NCBI GenBank assembly: GCA_902775565.1
Contig: CACYMP010000009.1
Coordinates: forward strand, 1-64,000
Direction of reading: 5' to 3'
DNA from: Oscillospiraceae bacterium
GTDB taxonomy: Bacteria; Bacillota; Clostridia; Saccharofermentanales; Saccharofermentanaceae
DNA: 64,000 nt
The notes below the pieces were generated by a model. That model was not told the DNA's origin. It saw nothing but the letters and a program-made list of their open reading frames with translations, and ran no database searches. Made by a program: the position numbers and the translations under genes. Within the stretch, counting starts at the first letter, position 1. Each line of letters starts with the position of its first letter. Shown piece after piece: positions 18,793-26,703 of this stretch.

Positions 18793-19263
18793 TTAGCGGT
18801 TGAAATGCGCGAAAGCCTTGTTAGCCTCAGCCATTCTGTGCATTTCTTCTTTTCTCTTAAATGCTCCGCCTGTCTCGTTAGCAGCATCCATGAGCTCAGC
18901 AGCAAGACGCTCCTTCATGGTACGCTCAGACCTGCTTCTCGAGTACTGGACGATCCAGCGCAGACCCAGTGTAAGTCTTCTGTCAGGCTTAACATCCATA
19001 GGGATCTGGTAGTTGGCACCGCCGACACGGCGAGCCTTGCACTCGAGGGTGGGCATTACGTTCTCAAGAGCCTTGTAGAAAACTTCAAGAGGCTCTTCGT
19101 TCGTGCGCTCTTTGATGATGTCAAAGGCGTCGTATGTGATTTTCTGGGCTACGCCCTTCTTGCCGTCCAGCATGATATTGTTGATGAGCTTGCTCACCTT
19201 GATATCGTTGTAGACCGGATCAGGAAGAACGATCCTCTTTGGGGTATTGCCTTTTCTTGGCAC
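18793..19263 (-). CDS. rpsG: 30S ribosomal protein S7
   Basis: 156 residues, standard length. Diagnostic stretches are [16 protein letters not shown] at the N-terminus, [11 protein letters not shown] centrally, and AFAHFNR at the end. It binds the 3' domain of 16S rRNA; in E. coli S7 also represses str translation, but no matching structure was looked for in detail here. A 159-bp gap separates it from rpsL. Confidence 0.98.
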   Translation of the reverse strand: MPRKGNTPKRIVLPDPVYNDIKVSKLINNIMLDGKKGVAQKITYDAFDIIKERTNEEPLEVFYKALENVMPTLECKARRVGGANYQIPMDVKPDRRLTLGLRWIVQYSRSRSERTMKERLAAELMDAANETGGAFKRKEEMHRMAEANKAFAHFNR

Positions 19264-19422
19264 TTTGCTTCCCTCCTAACATGATTATCAAAAAATTTCT
19301 TGAAACCATAGGTACTCACGATTCAGTTATTGGACCCGTGTAAGTGTCATCCGTGACAGTGTCCCGTTTATATGAACAATGTACTGATCACTTATGTCCA
19401 TATCCTGTCCATATAAACAGGA

Positions 19423-19851
19423 TTACTTCTTAACCTTCGCGGCCTTCGGCTTCTTCGCACCATACTTGGATCTGCCCTGCTTACGGTCAGCTACGCCTGC
19501 TGTATCCAGCGTGCCTCTGACGATGTGATAACGTACACCAGGGAGGTCCTTGACACGTCCGCCTCTGATCAGAACAACAGAGTGTTCCTGAAGGTTGTGT
19601 CCTATACCCGGAATGTAAGCCGTTACTTCGTAGCCGTTGGTAAGACGTACACGTGCAACCTTACGGAGAGCCGAATTAGGCTTCTTAGGTGTTGTGGTCT
19701 TAACAACTGTGCAAACGCCGCGCTTCTGAGGTGAATCAAGATCAGTCTGCTTGTTCCTGATCGTGTTCATCGAAAACTGAAGTGCAGGGGAAGCAGACTT
19801 ATAGGTCTTATCCTGTCTTCCGGTCTTGACAAGTTGATTGAACGTTGGCAT
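19423..19851 (-). CDS. rpsL: 30S ribosomal protein S12
   Basis: 142 residues. Begins [13 protein letters not shown]; contains the decoding-site loop [16 protein letters not shown], where streptomycin-resistance substitutions occur in other bacteria (the wild-type Lys is present), then [13 protein letters not shown] and the basic tail [15 protein letters not shown] 19851 is chosen for the AAAGGAG site 8 nt upstream. It is the first gene of the str operon. Confidence 0.97.
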   Translation of the reverse strand: MPTFNQLVKTGRQDKTYKSASPALQFSMNTIRNKQTDLDSPQKRGVCTVVKTTTPKKPNSALRKVARVRLTNGYEVTAYIPGIGHNLQEHSVVLIRGGRVKDLPGVRYHIVRGTLDTAGVADRKQGRSKYGAKKPKAAKVKK

Positions 19852-19917
19852 CAATACATCTCCTTTCTTAAGATTTGCGCAACAATAGAGGCACAAAGTC
19901 CCCTTTGCGAGCAATTC

Positions 19918-19946
19918 AGTATACACCCGCCTATTTTAAATGTAAA
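19918..19946 (-). promoter_or_regulatory. rpsL: Promoter of the str operon
   Basis: TTTACA (19946-19941) and TATACT (19923-19918) on the minus strand, 17-bp spacer, in A/T-rich DNA. It lies 67 bp upstream of the rpsL start and is divergent from the oad promoter. Confidence 0.7.
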
Positions 19947-20015
19947 CGGTTATTTTTTCGGAAAACAAAGCGTCCTGAGTGCAAAATCGTCAAGATAAAA
20001 TGATAATTTTTGCTA

Positions 20016-20044
20016 TTCACATATCAGGGCAAAGCCATTATACT
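20016..20044 (+). promoter_or_regulatory. oadA: Promoter of the oxaloacetate decarboxylase operon
   Basis: TTCACA (20016-20021) and TATACT (20039-20044), 17-bp spacer. It lies 39 bp before the oadA start codon and gives a short leader containing AAGGAG. Confidence 0.6.
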
Positions 20045-20082
20045 TGGTAAGGTTATTTATTATAAAGGAGTGTGACTTCAAT

Positions 20083-21468
20083 ATGAAAGTAAAAATCACA
20101 GAAACCGTGCTGCGTGACTCTCAGCAGTCGCTCATCGCAACACGTATGCCTTTCTCCGATTTCGAGGGGATCCTTGAGACTTTGGACAACGCCGGCTACT
20201 ACTCACTCGAGTGCTGGGGCGGTGCTACATTCGATTCCTGCCTCAGATATCTGGACGAAGATCCGTGGGAGAGACTCAGAAAGATCAAGGCTGTCTGCAA
20301 GAAGACTCCCTTACAGATGCTCATCCGCGGCCAGAACATCCTCGGATACAAGCACTATCCGGATGACGTAGTACGTCTCTTCTGCCGCAAGGCTGCAGAG
20401 AACGGCATGGATATCTTCAGGATCTTCGATGCTCTGAACGATTTCCGCAATATTGAAGTCTGCATTGACGAAGTTAAGAAGTGCGGCAAGCATGCACAGG
20501 GCTGCATCTGCTACACAACATCACCCGTACATACGATCGAGAAGTACGTTGAGATGTGCAAGGAGCTTGAGGGCATGGGCGTTGACTCCATCGCTATCAA
20601 GGACATGGCAGGTATCTGCTCTCCTAAGGAAGCATATGATCTCATCAAGGCTATCAAAGATGCCAAGATCAAGGTGCCTCTCTTCTTCCACACACACCAC
20701 ACAACAGGCATGGGTCCTATGACTCTCATGAAGGCTGTTGAGGCTGGTGTTGACGGAATCGACTGCGCTATCTCCACAATGGCCGGCGGTACATCACAGC
20801 CTGCTACAGAGACAATGGCTTTCACACTCGGCCAGTTCGGTTACGAGTCAGGTCTCGATATGGATAAGCTTAAGGAGATCGCTGATTTCTTCGTACCCGT
20901 AAGAAAGAAGTTCCTCGACAACGGCACACTCAATCCTACAGTCATGGGCATCAAGGCTGACATCCTCAAGTATCAGGTTCCGGGCGGAATGCTCTCCAAC
21001 ATGATCGCCAACCTCAAGGATATGCACGCCCTCGACAAGTTCGACGAGGCTCTCGCAGAGATCCCCGCAGTCCGTAAGGATATGGGCTATCCCCCGCTCG
21101 TTACACCTCTTTCACAGATGGTCGGTAACCAGGCAGTTCAGAACGTTCTCCTCGGTGAGCGCTACAAGAACATCTCCAAGGAGATCAAGGCTTACTTAAG
21201 AGGCGAGTACGGAAGAGCACCGGGCGAAGTCAACCAGGAACTCATCGACAGATGCTGGAAGCCTGAAGAGCTCGTTAAGGGCAGATATGCAGATTCGCTC
21301 GAGCCCGTTTTCGAGAAAACAAAGAAGGAACTTGGCGATAAGGCAAGATCCGACGAGGATGTTCTCTCCTACATTGCTTTCCCTCAGGTTGCTGAGAAGT
21401 TCTTCGCAGCACGTGAAGAGAAGGAATCCAACACTGTCAGCTACACCATCGAGAAGAAGGAGGACTGA
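20083..21468 (+). CDS. oadA: Oxaloacetate decarboxylase alpha subunit (carboxyltransferase), biotin domain on a separate gene
   Basis: 461 residues. The HMGL/PYC-type TIM barrel has metal-binding Asp12 in LRDSQQSLIATRM, the lysine region SIAIKDMAG and metal ligands in FFHTHHTTG; the conserved carboxyltransferase domain follows. It moves CO2 from oxaloacetate to biotin, releasing pyruvate. Enteric OadA carries a C-terminal biotinyl domain; here the protein stops before it and the domain is a separate gene two steps downstream. Pyruvate carboxylase subunit B is a close relative, but the gamma and beta subunits in the same operon argue for the sodium pump. The start is ATG 20083, with AAGGAG about 12 nt upstream. 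Confidence 0.93.
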   Translation: MKVKITETVLRDSQQSLIATRMPFSDFEGILETLDNAGYYSLECWGGATFDSCLRYLDEDPWERLRKIKAVCKKTPLQMLIRGQNILGYKHYPDDVVRLFCRKAAENGMDIFRIFDALNDFRNIEVCIDEVKKCGKHAQGCICYTTSPVHTIEKYVEMCKELEGMGVDSIAIKDMAGICSPKEAYDLIKAIKDAKIKVPLFFHTHHTTGMGPMTLMKAVEAGVDGIDCAISTMAGGTSQPATETMAFTLGQFGYESGLDMDKLKEIADFFVPVRKKFLDNGTLNPTVMGIKADILKYQVPGGMLSNMIANLKDMHALDKFDEALAEIPAVRKDMGYPPLVTPLSQMVGNQAVQNVLLGERYKNISKEIKAYLRGEYGRAPGEVNQELIDRCWKPEELVKGRYADSLEPVFEKTKKELGDKARSDEDVLSYIAFPQVAEKFFAAREEKESNTVSYTIEKKED

Positions 21469-21470
21469 CA

Positions 21471-21923
21471 ATGGACTTCATTTTCAATAACGCAAAGGAG
21501 TTCGTGATGCTTGCCGGTGAAGAAGCCGGTGAGACCACCGCGGCTGTCGGCGATTCCAAGGTATTCACCTTCGGCCAGCAGCAGATGGGCACCTCAGAAA
21601 TGCTCATGAACGCAGGTATCGTAATCCTCGTTGTTTTCGGTGTTCTTTTCATCATGTACGTCCTCATCTCTCTCGCAGGCAAGATCCTCGCAGCCGCTAC
21701 CAAAGACAGCGGAAAGGCCGAGGCAAAGCCCGCCGTTGCAGCTGCTGCAGCCGCACCTGCTGCCGCTCCTGCTGCTGAAGAAGAATTCTCTTCCGGCACA
21801 TTAAAGCTCAAGGGATGCGACGAGAAGACAGCGGCCATGATCATGGCCATCGTTGCCGATGACACCGGAATCCCGCTCTCAGAGCTCGTTTTCAAGTCCA
21901 TCAAGCTCGTCGAAAAGAAGTAA
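21471..21923 (+). CDS. oadG: Sodium-pumping decarboxylase gamma subunit
   Basis: 150 residues. A short external N-terminus leads to one transmembrane helix (about 46-72, AGIVILVVFGVLFIMYVLIS), an Ala/Pro/Lys linker, and a small soluble C-terminal domain. The family anchors the alpha subunit to the membrane beta subunit and helps assemble the complex. It starts 2 bp after the oadA stop. Pump gamma subunits vary in sequence; the call rests on architecture and operon position. Confidence 0.85.
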   Translation: MDFIFNNAKEFVMLAGEEAGETTAAVGDSKVFTFGQQQMGTSEMLMNAGIVILVVFGVLFIMYVLISLAGKILAAATKDSGKAEAKPAVAAAAAAPAAAPAAEEEFSSGTLKLKGCDEKTAAMIMAIVADDTGIPLSELVFKSIKLVEKK

Positions 21924-21936
21924 AGGAGAACTACTC

Positions 21937-22335
21937 ATGATTTATAATGTTACGATCAACGATAAGGTTTACGAGGTAGAAGTTGAGAAAGGCAAGGCCA
22001 ATCTCATCAGAACTACCGCTGTAGCAGCTGCACCCGCACCTGCTGCCGCTCCCGCAGCTCCTGCAGCTGCTCCCGCTGCCGCACCTGCACCCGCAGCACC
22101 CGCTGCCGCTGCCGCAGCAGGCACAACACCTGTCAACGCACCTATGCCCGGTACGATCCTCGACGTTAAGGTCGCTGTCGGCCAGGCAGTCAAGGAAGGT
22201 GAGCTCGTCTGCATTCTCGAAGCTATGAAGATGGAGAACGAGATCTACGCTCCTTGCGCAGGCACAGTTGCTCAGGTCCTCACCTCCAAGGGCGCTTCAG
22301 TCGACACAGGAACGCCTCTTGTTACTATTTCATAA
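21937..22335 (+). CDS. Biotinyl carrier protein of the decarboxylase
   Basis: 132 residues. About 25 N-terminal residues of beta structure are followed by a flexible Ala/Pro linker (about 27-62) and a biotinyl domain with the attachment lysine Lys98 in EAMKMEN. It carries the carboxyl group from the alpha subunit to the membrane beta subunit. ATG 21937 follows AAAGGAG by 9 nt. The Ala/Pro linker resembles that of OadG. Confidence 0.93.
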   Translation: MIYNVTINDKVYEVEVEKGKANLIRTTAVAAAPAPAAAPAAPAAAPAAAPAPAAPAAAAAAGTTPVNAPMPGTILDVKVAVGQAVKEGELVCILEAMKMENEIYAPCAGTVAQVLTSKGASVDTGTPLVTIS

Positions 22336-22356
22336 GTGACGGCGGAGGAATCATAA

Positions 22357-23565
22357 ATGTTAGAAGTATTAAAGAATCTGTGGGAGACTTCGGGCTTTGC
22401 CCAGTTCTTCATCACACAGGAAGGCTGGAAGAACGGTGTAATGATCCTTCTTTCATTCGTCCTTTTGTACATGGCGATTAAGAAGCAGTTTGAACCGCTT
22501 CTCCTGCTCCCTATCGCTTTCGGTATGCTCCTTACGAACCTTCCCTGGCCGGGCGGCGGAATCTTCCATCCCGAGTGGTTCCAGGGCGACATCAACTGGG
22601 CTGCGCTTGGCGGACACTATGTCAACGAAGCCGGACAGCACATCGATCCGGGTCTTTTCGACTTCCTCTACATCGGCGTTAAGATGGATATCTTCCCCTG
22701 CCTCATCTTCATGGCAGTCGGCGCGATGACAGACTTCGGACCCCTGATCTCCCGTCCTTCATCCTTCTTCATGGGTGCAGGCGCTCAGTTCGGTATCTCA
22801 TTCGCATTCGTAGTTGCCATCCTCCTCGGCTTCTCACCTGAGGGTGCCGCTTCCATCGGCATAATCGGCGGCGCTGACGGCCCGACGGCAATCTACCTTA
22901 CATCTAAGCTCGCACCTGAGCTCCTCGGCGCTATCGCCATCGCAGCTTACTCATACATGGCGCTGATCCCGATGATACAGCCGCCTATTATGAAAGCCCT
23001 GACGACCAAGAAAGCGCGTCAGGTAAAGATGGAGCTCTCAAGACCTGTTTCCAAAGTTGAGAAGATCTGCTTCCCTATCATCGTTACAGTTGTCTGCGTT
23101 CTCATCCTCCCTTCCGTCGCACCTCTCCTCGGTTGCCTCATGCTCGGCAACCTCTTCAGAGAGTCCGGCGTAACAGAGCGTCTCTCCGAGACATCTCAGA
23201 ACGCAATGTGCAACATCGTCACGATCTTCCTCGGAACATCAGTCGGTGCTACAGCTGTCGGTAAGAACTTCCTGCAGCTCCAGACCATCATGATCATCGT
23301 CATCGGTCTCACAGCTTTCGCTCTCGCAACAGTCGGCGGCCTCCTCATCGGCGACCTCATGTATGTCCTCTCCGGCGGCAAGATCAACCCTCTCATCGGT
23401 TCCGCAGGCGTTTCCGCGGTTCCTATGGCAGCACGTGTATCTTCCAAGGTCGGTCAGAAAGAGAACCCTTCGAACTTCCTGCTCATGCACGCTATGGGTC
23501 CGAACGTCGCAGGCGTTATCGGTTCTGCTATCGCAGCAGGCGTTCTTCTCACACTCTTTGGTTAA
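22357..23565 (+). CDS. oadB: Sodium-translocating decarboxylase beta subunit
   Basis: 402 residues, mostly membrane-embedded, about nine to ten predicted helices. Family hallmarks are [10 protein letters not shown] (the Na+/carboxylate site region), IQPPIMK and GMLLTNLP. It decarboxylates carboxybiotin and exports Na+ across the membrane. A GGAGG site lies 7 nt before ATG 22357. It is the last gene of the operon, followed by a strong terminator. Confidence 0.96.
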   Translation: MLEVLKNLWETSGFAQFFITQEGWKNGVMILLSFVLLYMAIKKQFEPLLLLPIAFGMLLTNLPWPGGGIFHPEWFQGDINWAALGGHYVNEAGQHIDPGLFDFLYIGVKMDIFPCLIFMAVGAMTDFGPLISRPSSFFMGAGAQFGISFAFVVAILLGFSPEGAASIGIIGGADGPTAIYLTSKLAPELLGAIAIAAYSYMALIPMIQPPIMKALTTKKARQVKMELSRPVSKVEKICFPIIVTVVCVLILPSVAPLLGCLMLGNLFRESGVTERLSETSQNAMCNIVTIFLGTSVGATAVGKNFLQLQTIMIIVIGLTAFALATVGGLLIGDLMYVLSGGKINPLIGSAGVSAVPMAARVSSKVGQKENPSNFLLMHAMGPNVAGVIGSAIAAGVLLTLFG

Positions 23566-23591
23566 TAGAGTAAGATAATAAATAACCTCTT

Positions 23592-23625
23592 GAGGCTGTC
23601 TTCGTTGAAGGCAGCCTCTTTTATT
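23592..23625 (+). terminator. Terminator of the oad operon
   Basis: GAGGCTG-CTTC and GAAG-CAGCCTC pair around GTT, followed by TTTTATTT. It lies 26 bp after the oadB stop. Confidence 0.9.
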
Positions 23626-23670
23626 TGGTAAATATATTTATTTTATTGCACCCGCCTTTTCGCCCGCTCT

Positions 23671-23700
23671 GTTTGTCGGTTTTTGTCGGATTTTGTCGGT
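23671..23700 (+). repeat. Three 10-bp tandem repeats upstream of the nuclease-like gene
   Basis: The unit TTTGTCGG recurs three times at an exact 10-bp period (23671-23680, 23681-23690 and 23691-23700). It lies 33-63 bp before the start codon, so all copies face the same side of the helix. It is a candidate operator or activator site. Confidence 0.6.
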
Positions 23701-23733
23701 TCTTTTTTGCTTTTCGCGCGCCATAATCAGGGC

Positions 23734-24513
23734 ATGGAAATAAACAACAGGTACATCCCGCGCGAATACCTCGCGCTCAAGATCAACTACTGCAAAAAGC
23801 AGCTCGCCGAGCTGCCTGAGGTGCGGGTGCATAACCATGTAGTTAACGGAATTGACACCATACGATACATTGTGGGTCATCACAGGTATGAATCCAATTC
23901 AGCAACAGGAAGAAAACTCGGTGATATCCTTGCGTTACGGGAAGAAACTGAACGTAATCTTAAAGTTTGCGAAGCCATCTGGACAAGTTGTTTTCAGGGG
24001 CAGCCACCTGCATTGATCAACCCACATAGAGTTACTCGTACGTTAGCTGTTGATTATGATAAGCGTGTTGTTATGAATAAGGCCTTTTTTGACAGTCTTG
24101 CAAACGATAACAACACCAAGCACCCGAAGCAGTCCGGTTACTATTTTAATGGCATTTGCTATAGATCCGCATCTGAAAGAGATATTGCCATTATGTATAC
24201 TGAATTGGGTATCCCCTTCAAATACGAACCATCAGTATCGCTGGCCGGGTTGCCCAACCCGATTAACCCCGACTTTGTTTTCTATATTGAAGAGCTTGAT
24301 ACCTGCAAGTTCCATGAACACTTTGGAATGAAAGACTCTTCTGACTACCTTCGGGTAACAAAGATTAAATATGGTAACTACACCAATGCAGGACTCGTCC
24401 CTGATCTTGATATCTTATTCACCCATGATACTGAAGAAATGCCGTTCGATATCAGGTATCTGCTGACAAAACTAAACTCATCAATATATGGTTCCCTGCT
24501 CTGCAGCAAATAA
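23734..24513 (+). CDS. PD-(D/E)XK nuclease-like protein of unknown role
   Basis: 259 residues. The C-terminal half carries RSASERDIAIMYTELGIPF, KYEPSV, NPDFVF and HEHFGM. This is the layout of PDDEXK-fold proteins found in Clostridia as lone genes (helix Glu, then PD, then E-x-K/H). In the last motif a His stands where Lys is usual. The N-terminal ~60 residues are a conserved leader (RYIPREYLALKINYCKKQL). There is no restriction or repair partner alongside. From about 23840 the DNA is clearly more A/T-rich than its neighbours, suggesting acquisition. ATG 23734 is the likely start, though its ribosome binding site is weak. Confidence 0.65.
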   Translation: MEINNRYIPREYLALKINYCKKQLAELPEVRVHNHVVNGIDTIRYIVGHHRYESNSATGRKLGDILALREETERNLKVCEAIWTSCFQGQPPALINPHRVTRTLAVDYDKRVVMNKAFFDSLANDNNTKHPKQSGYYFNGICYRSASERDIAIMYTELGIPFKYEPSVSLAGLPNPINPDFVFYIEELDTCKFHEHFGMKDSSDYLRVTKIKYGNYTNAGLVPDLDILFTHDTEEMPFDIRYLLTKLNSSIYGSLLCSK

Positions 24514-24527
24514 TTAATGTGATTCCT

Positions 24528-24637
24528 AAAAATCTACACTAAATTAACTGTTTTAGTGTAGGTTTTAGTGTAAATCCAAAGAAATTACACAAAAACCTAC
24601 AGTGAAATGACTATTTTAGTGTAGATTTCAGTGTAAT
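24528..24637. repeat. Dispersed TAGTGTA repeat element, copy B
   Basis: Best preserved of the three copies. It contains AAATCTACACTAAAT, then TTTTAGTGTAGG and TTTTAGTGTAAAT, then TTACACAAAAACCTACAGTG, and ends TTTTAGTGTAGATTTCAGTG plus TAAT. Left and right halves are inverted with respect to each other and can form two stem-loops. It lies between the nuclease-like gene and the hemolysin III terminator. Confidence 0.85.
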
Positions 24638-24686
24638 CGGCTTTAACAGGAATCTGAAAGCAGCAAACACCGCCCGCCGCCCCAAC

Positions 24687-24714
24687 AAAAAACGCGCCCC
24701 CGAAGGAGCGCGCG
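24687..24714 (-). terminator. Terminator of the hemolysin III unit
   Basis: On the minus strand CGCGC-CC and GG-GCGCG pair around TTCG, followed by TTTTTTG. It lies 18 bp after the hemolysin III stop. Confidence 0.85.
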
Positions 24715-24732
24715 GTAATTCAATTGGTCAGC

Positions 24733-25557
24733 TTAACCGAAGAAGTAGACGAAGCCCAGAACGTGGAGCACTACGCCTGCGAGGGCGAAAAGGTGCCATA
24801 CCATGTGGGAGAACTTGAATCTTCTCGATGAGGGCGCGAAAAAGATTCCTACCGAGTAGACGATCGCGCCGGAGATCAGGAGCCAGAAGCAGAGGTGTGA
24901 AGCGTTGTTGTAGAACTCAACTACTCTGAAGATGATCGCCCATCCCATCAGAGCGTAGATGAAGTAAGAGAAACCCTTACCAACCTTGGTGTGATAAGCG
25001 AGCGCGGTAACGAGAACACCTGCCAGCGCCATTGCGGCTTCCAATGCCCAAAGGACTGCGCCGGATACTGTACCCAGGAAGTGGATGCAGATGGGTGTGT
25101 ATGCGCCGAGGATCGCGAAATAAGCAACCGAGCGGTTGATCTTGTTCATGACGCGCTTGTGCGGTGTGCCATGCTTCATGAAGTGATAGATGGTTGCGAA
25201 AAGAAGTGCCAGGAACAGCGTGATGATGAACGCCGAAATGCCGATAACGGACATAACCACCGATGACTTTGTAGCACCGGCTTTTGAAGTGGCACTTAAA
25301 TATGTGTTGATTGAAGCGAAAGGCAGAAGGCCGAGCAGGTAAAGTGCGGGAACACCGGTCGTGATGGAATTGCCGACTTCCTCACCGAAGGTCTCGTAAG
25401 TCTTGTTAAGACCGCGTCTTACTGCACGGCGGGAATTCTCAAACCATGTAAGGTCCTTAAGACCCTCTTCAAGCGGATCCTCTCCGGTCGCAGCAGCGTA
25501 CTTCTTGTCATCGCTCTTTGCGAGGTGGGTTTTCCAGAATTTCGTGTTCTTAGCCAT
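24733..25557 (-). CDS. Hemolysin III / PAQR-family membrane protein
   Basis: 274 residues. A soluble N-terminus of about 55 residues precedes seven predicted helices. The family metal-site pattern is visible: the His of ATIYHF early and HMVWHLFALAGVVLH at the end. Despite the name, the bacterial family is of uncertain function; some members affect membrane fluidity or have proposed hydrolase activity. The N-terminal extension is longer than in short HlyIII proteins. It is second in a two-gene unit, 38 bp after the upstream gene. Confidence 0.88.
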   Translation of the reverse strand: MAKNTKFWKTHLAKSDDKKYAAATGEDPLEEGLKDLTWFENSRRAVRRGLNKTYETFGEEVGNSITTGVPALYLLGLLPFASINTYLSATSKAGATKSSVVMSVIGISAFIITLFLALLFATIYHFMKHGTPHKRVMNKINRSVAYFAILGAYTPICIHFLGTVSGAVLWALEAAMALAGVLVTALAYHTKVGKGFSYFIYALMGWAIIFRVVEFYNNASHLCFWLLISGAIVYSVGIFFAPSSRRFKFSHMVWHLFALAGVVLHVLGFVYFFG

Positions 25558-25595
25558 CAGTTGAGAACTCCATATCTATAGTCAGTCGTAATATT

Positions 25596-26597
25596 TTACA
25601 AGTTGTCGTTGTTGTTTTCAACATTATCATCGGATTGCCCGGATGACCGGGGTGCAGGTGCGCCGAGTTCAATGACTGAGGGCGCGCTGCCGGATTCCTT
25701 GTCTACGCGGACGGGCTTGTTGCCCTCGCTGAGAATGACAGAGGCGTCCGGTTCGGAAACATCAGAGGCCTCTTCCTCTTCAATGAGCGCAGCCAGAGGG
25801 ATCGATTCGGGTTCCTCTGCAGAAGAAGGCGCCTCCAAAGCGATAGCGGCGTTTTCAGAGGATGCGGGCGCGGAAAGCGGGATGGAGATGGTCTCGGTCT
25901 TGCCCTCGATCTCCTTGGGTTCATCTTCCTCTTCTTCCGGCTCGATAGCGGAACTTCTCTGTGAGAGAACTGCCTTGCCTGTTACTTCGTCAGGGGAAGC
26001 AGCAACTGTAGGCGCCGTGATGACCGTGCCGAGGACTTCGGGCTTTACCGCGGGGCCGGTATGGGCAGCAGCGGGTGCCGGCTTGACCTTGGGCATCGGG
26101 TTGAGCTGCTCGGAAAGGTATGCGCGTCTGTAGAAGCGTCCGATCTTGAAAACGACAGGCCAGATGAGCGCCATCGGTAAGATCCAGTAGACCAGGCCGG
26201 ATGCCGCCTTGTCGCCTATCAGCGTGGAAAGGGCAGCGAAAGGTGCCTGCATCATGCCGTAGATCCCGCGGAGAACGACAGCGAGAAGCATTTTCGTGAG
26301 CTTGGCATCATCGCCGTTGATCAAAGCTTCGGCAGGATAGAAATATTTCGGAAGATATATCAGTACACCGTAGGCTGCAAGACCCCAATTGACCCAGACT
26401 TTGGTGCGGAAAGCAGCGAAAAACGGAAGGAAGATAATGAAAAAGAACGCATAAAGAGCGCTCATCAGGCGTTCGAAAAGACCGAACTCCCTGGGGACCG
26501 TTCCGCCGTAGATGAAATACAGCGGGGCAAAGCAGACGAACATCAGAGCGCCCGCGATCAGCCCTAAGAAAACGCATGTGAAATAATCCCTGCGCAA
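25596..26597 (-). CDS. Membrane protein with long acidic disordered C-terminus, function unknown
   Basis: 333 residues. The N-terminal ~170 carry about four to five membrane segments (near 8-30, 42-62, 70-88, 103-120 and 135-155). The C-terminal ~150 residues are Pro, Ala, Ser and Glu-rich with acidic patches (EPEEEEDEPKEIEGK) and a polar end (DDNVENNNDNL). No family recognised. It leads the hemolysin III gene in the same unit. Confidence 0.65.
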   Translation of the reverse strand: MRRDYFTCVFLGLIAGALMFVCFAPLYFIYGGTVPREFGLFERLMSALYAFFFIIFLPFFAAFRTKVWVNWGLAAYGVLIYLPKYFYPAEALINGDDAKLTKMLLAVVLRGIYGMMQAPFAALSTLIGDKAASGLVYWILPMALIWPVVFKIGRFYRRAYLSEQLNPMPKVKPAPAAAHTGPAVKPEVLGTVITAPTVAASPDEVTGKAVLSQRSSAIEPEEEEDEPKEIEGKTETISIPLSAPASSENAAIALEAPSSAEEPESIPLAALIEEEEASDVSEPDASVILSEGNKPVRVDKESGSAPSVIELGAPAPRSSGQSDDNVENNNDNL

Positions 26598-26624
26598 TTC
26601 CCTTCTCCCTTCAGAACAATTCCC

Positions 26625-26663
26625 AAAAATGGCTGCGCGGAAAACCTGATTTCCGCACAGCCA
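26625..26663 (-). terminator. Terminator after the GH3 gene
   Basis: TGGCTG-GCGGAAA and TTTCCGC-CAGCCA pair with one mismatch around a 5-nt loop, followed on the minus strand by TTTTT. It lies 41 bp after the GH3 stop. Confidence 0.85.
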
Positions 26664-26703
26664 CTATTTTATAACAAAAAGCTTTCTTATTAAACCTTAA
26701 ACG

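Noticed and set aside
19264..19422. Attenuator between rpsL and rpsG
   Set aside because: CCTGT/ACAGG gives only a 5-bp stem with no U-run; too weak to call.
20083..21468. Pyruvate carboxylase subunit B
   Set aside because: The carboxyltransferase family is shared, but the same operon encodes the membrane beta and gamma subunits of the sodium pump and no biotin carboxylase.
24528..24637. NrdR boxes, because of the ACACT/AGTGT halves
   Set aside because: The spacing between halves does not match the NrdR consensus I know, and no ribonucleotide reductase genes are nearby; all three copies lie at gene ends.
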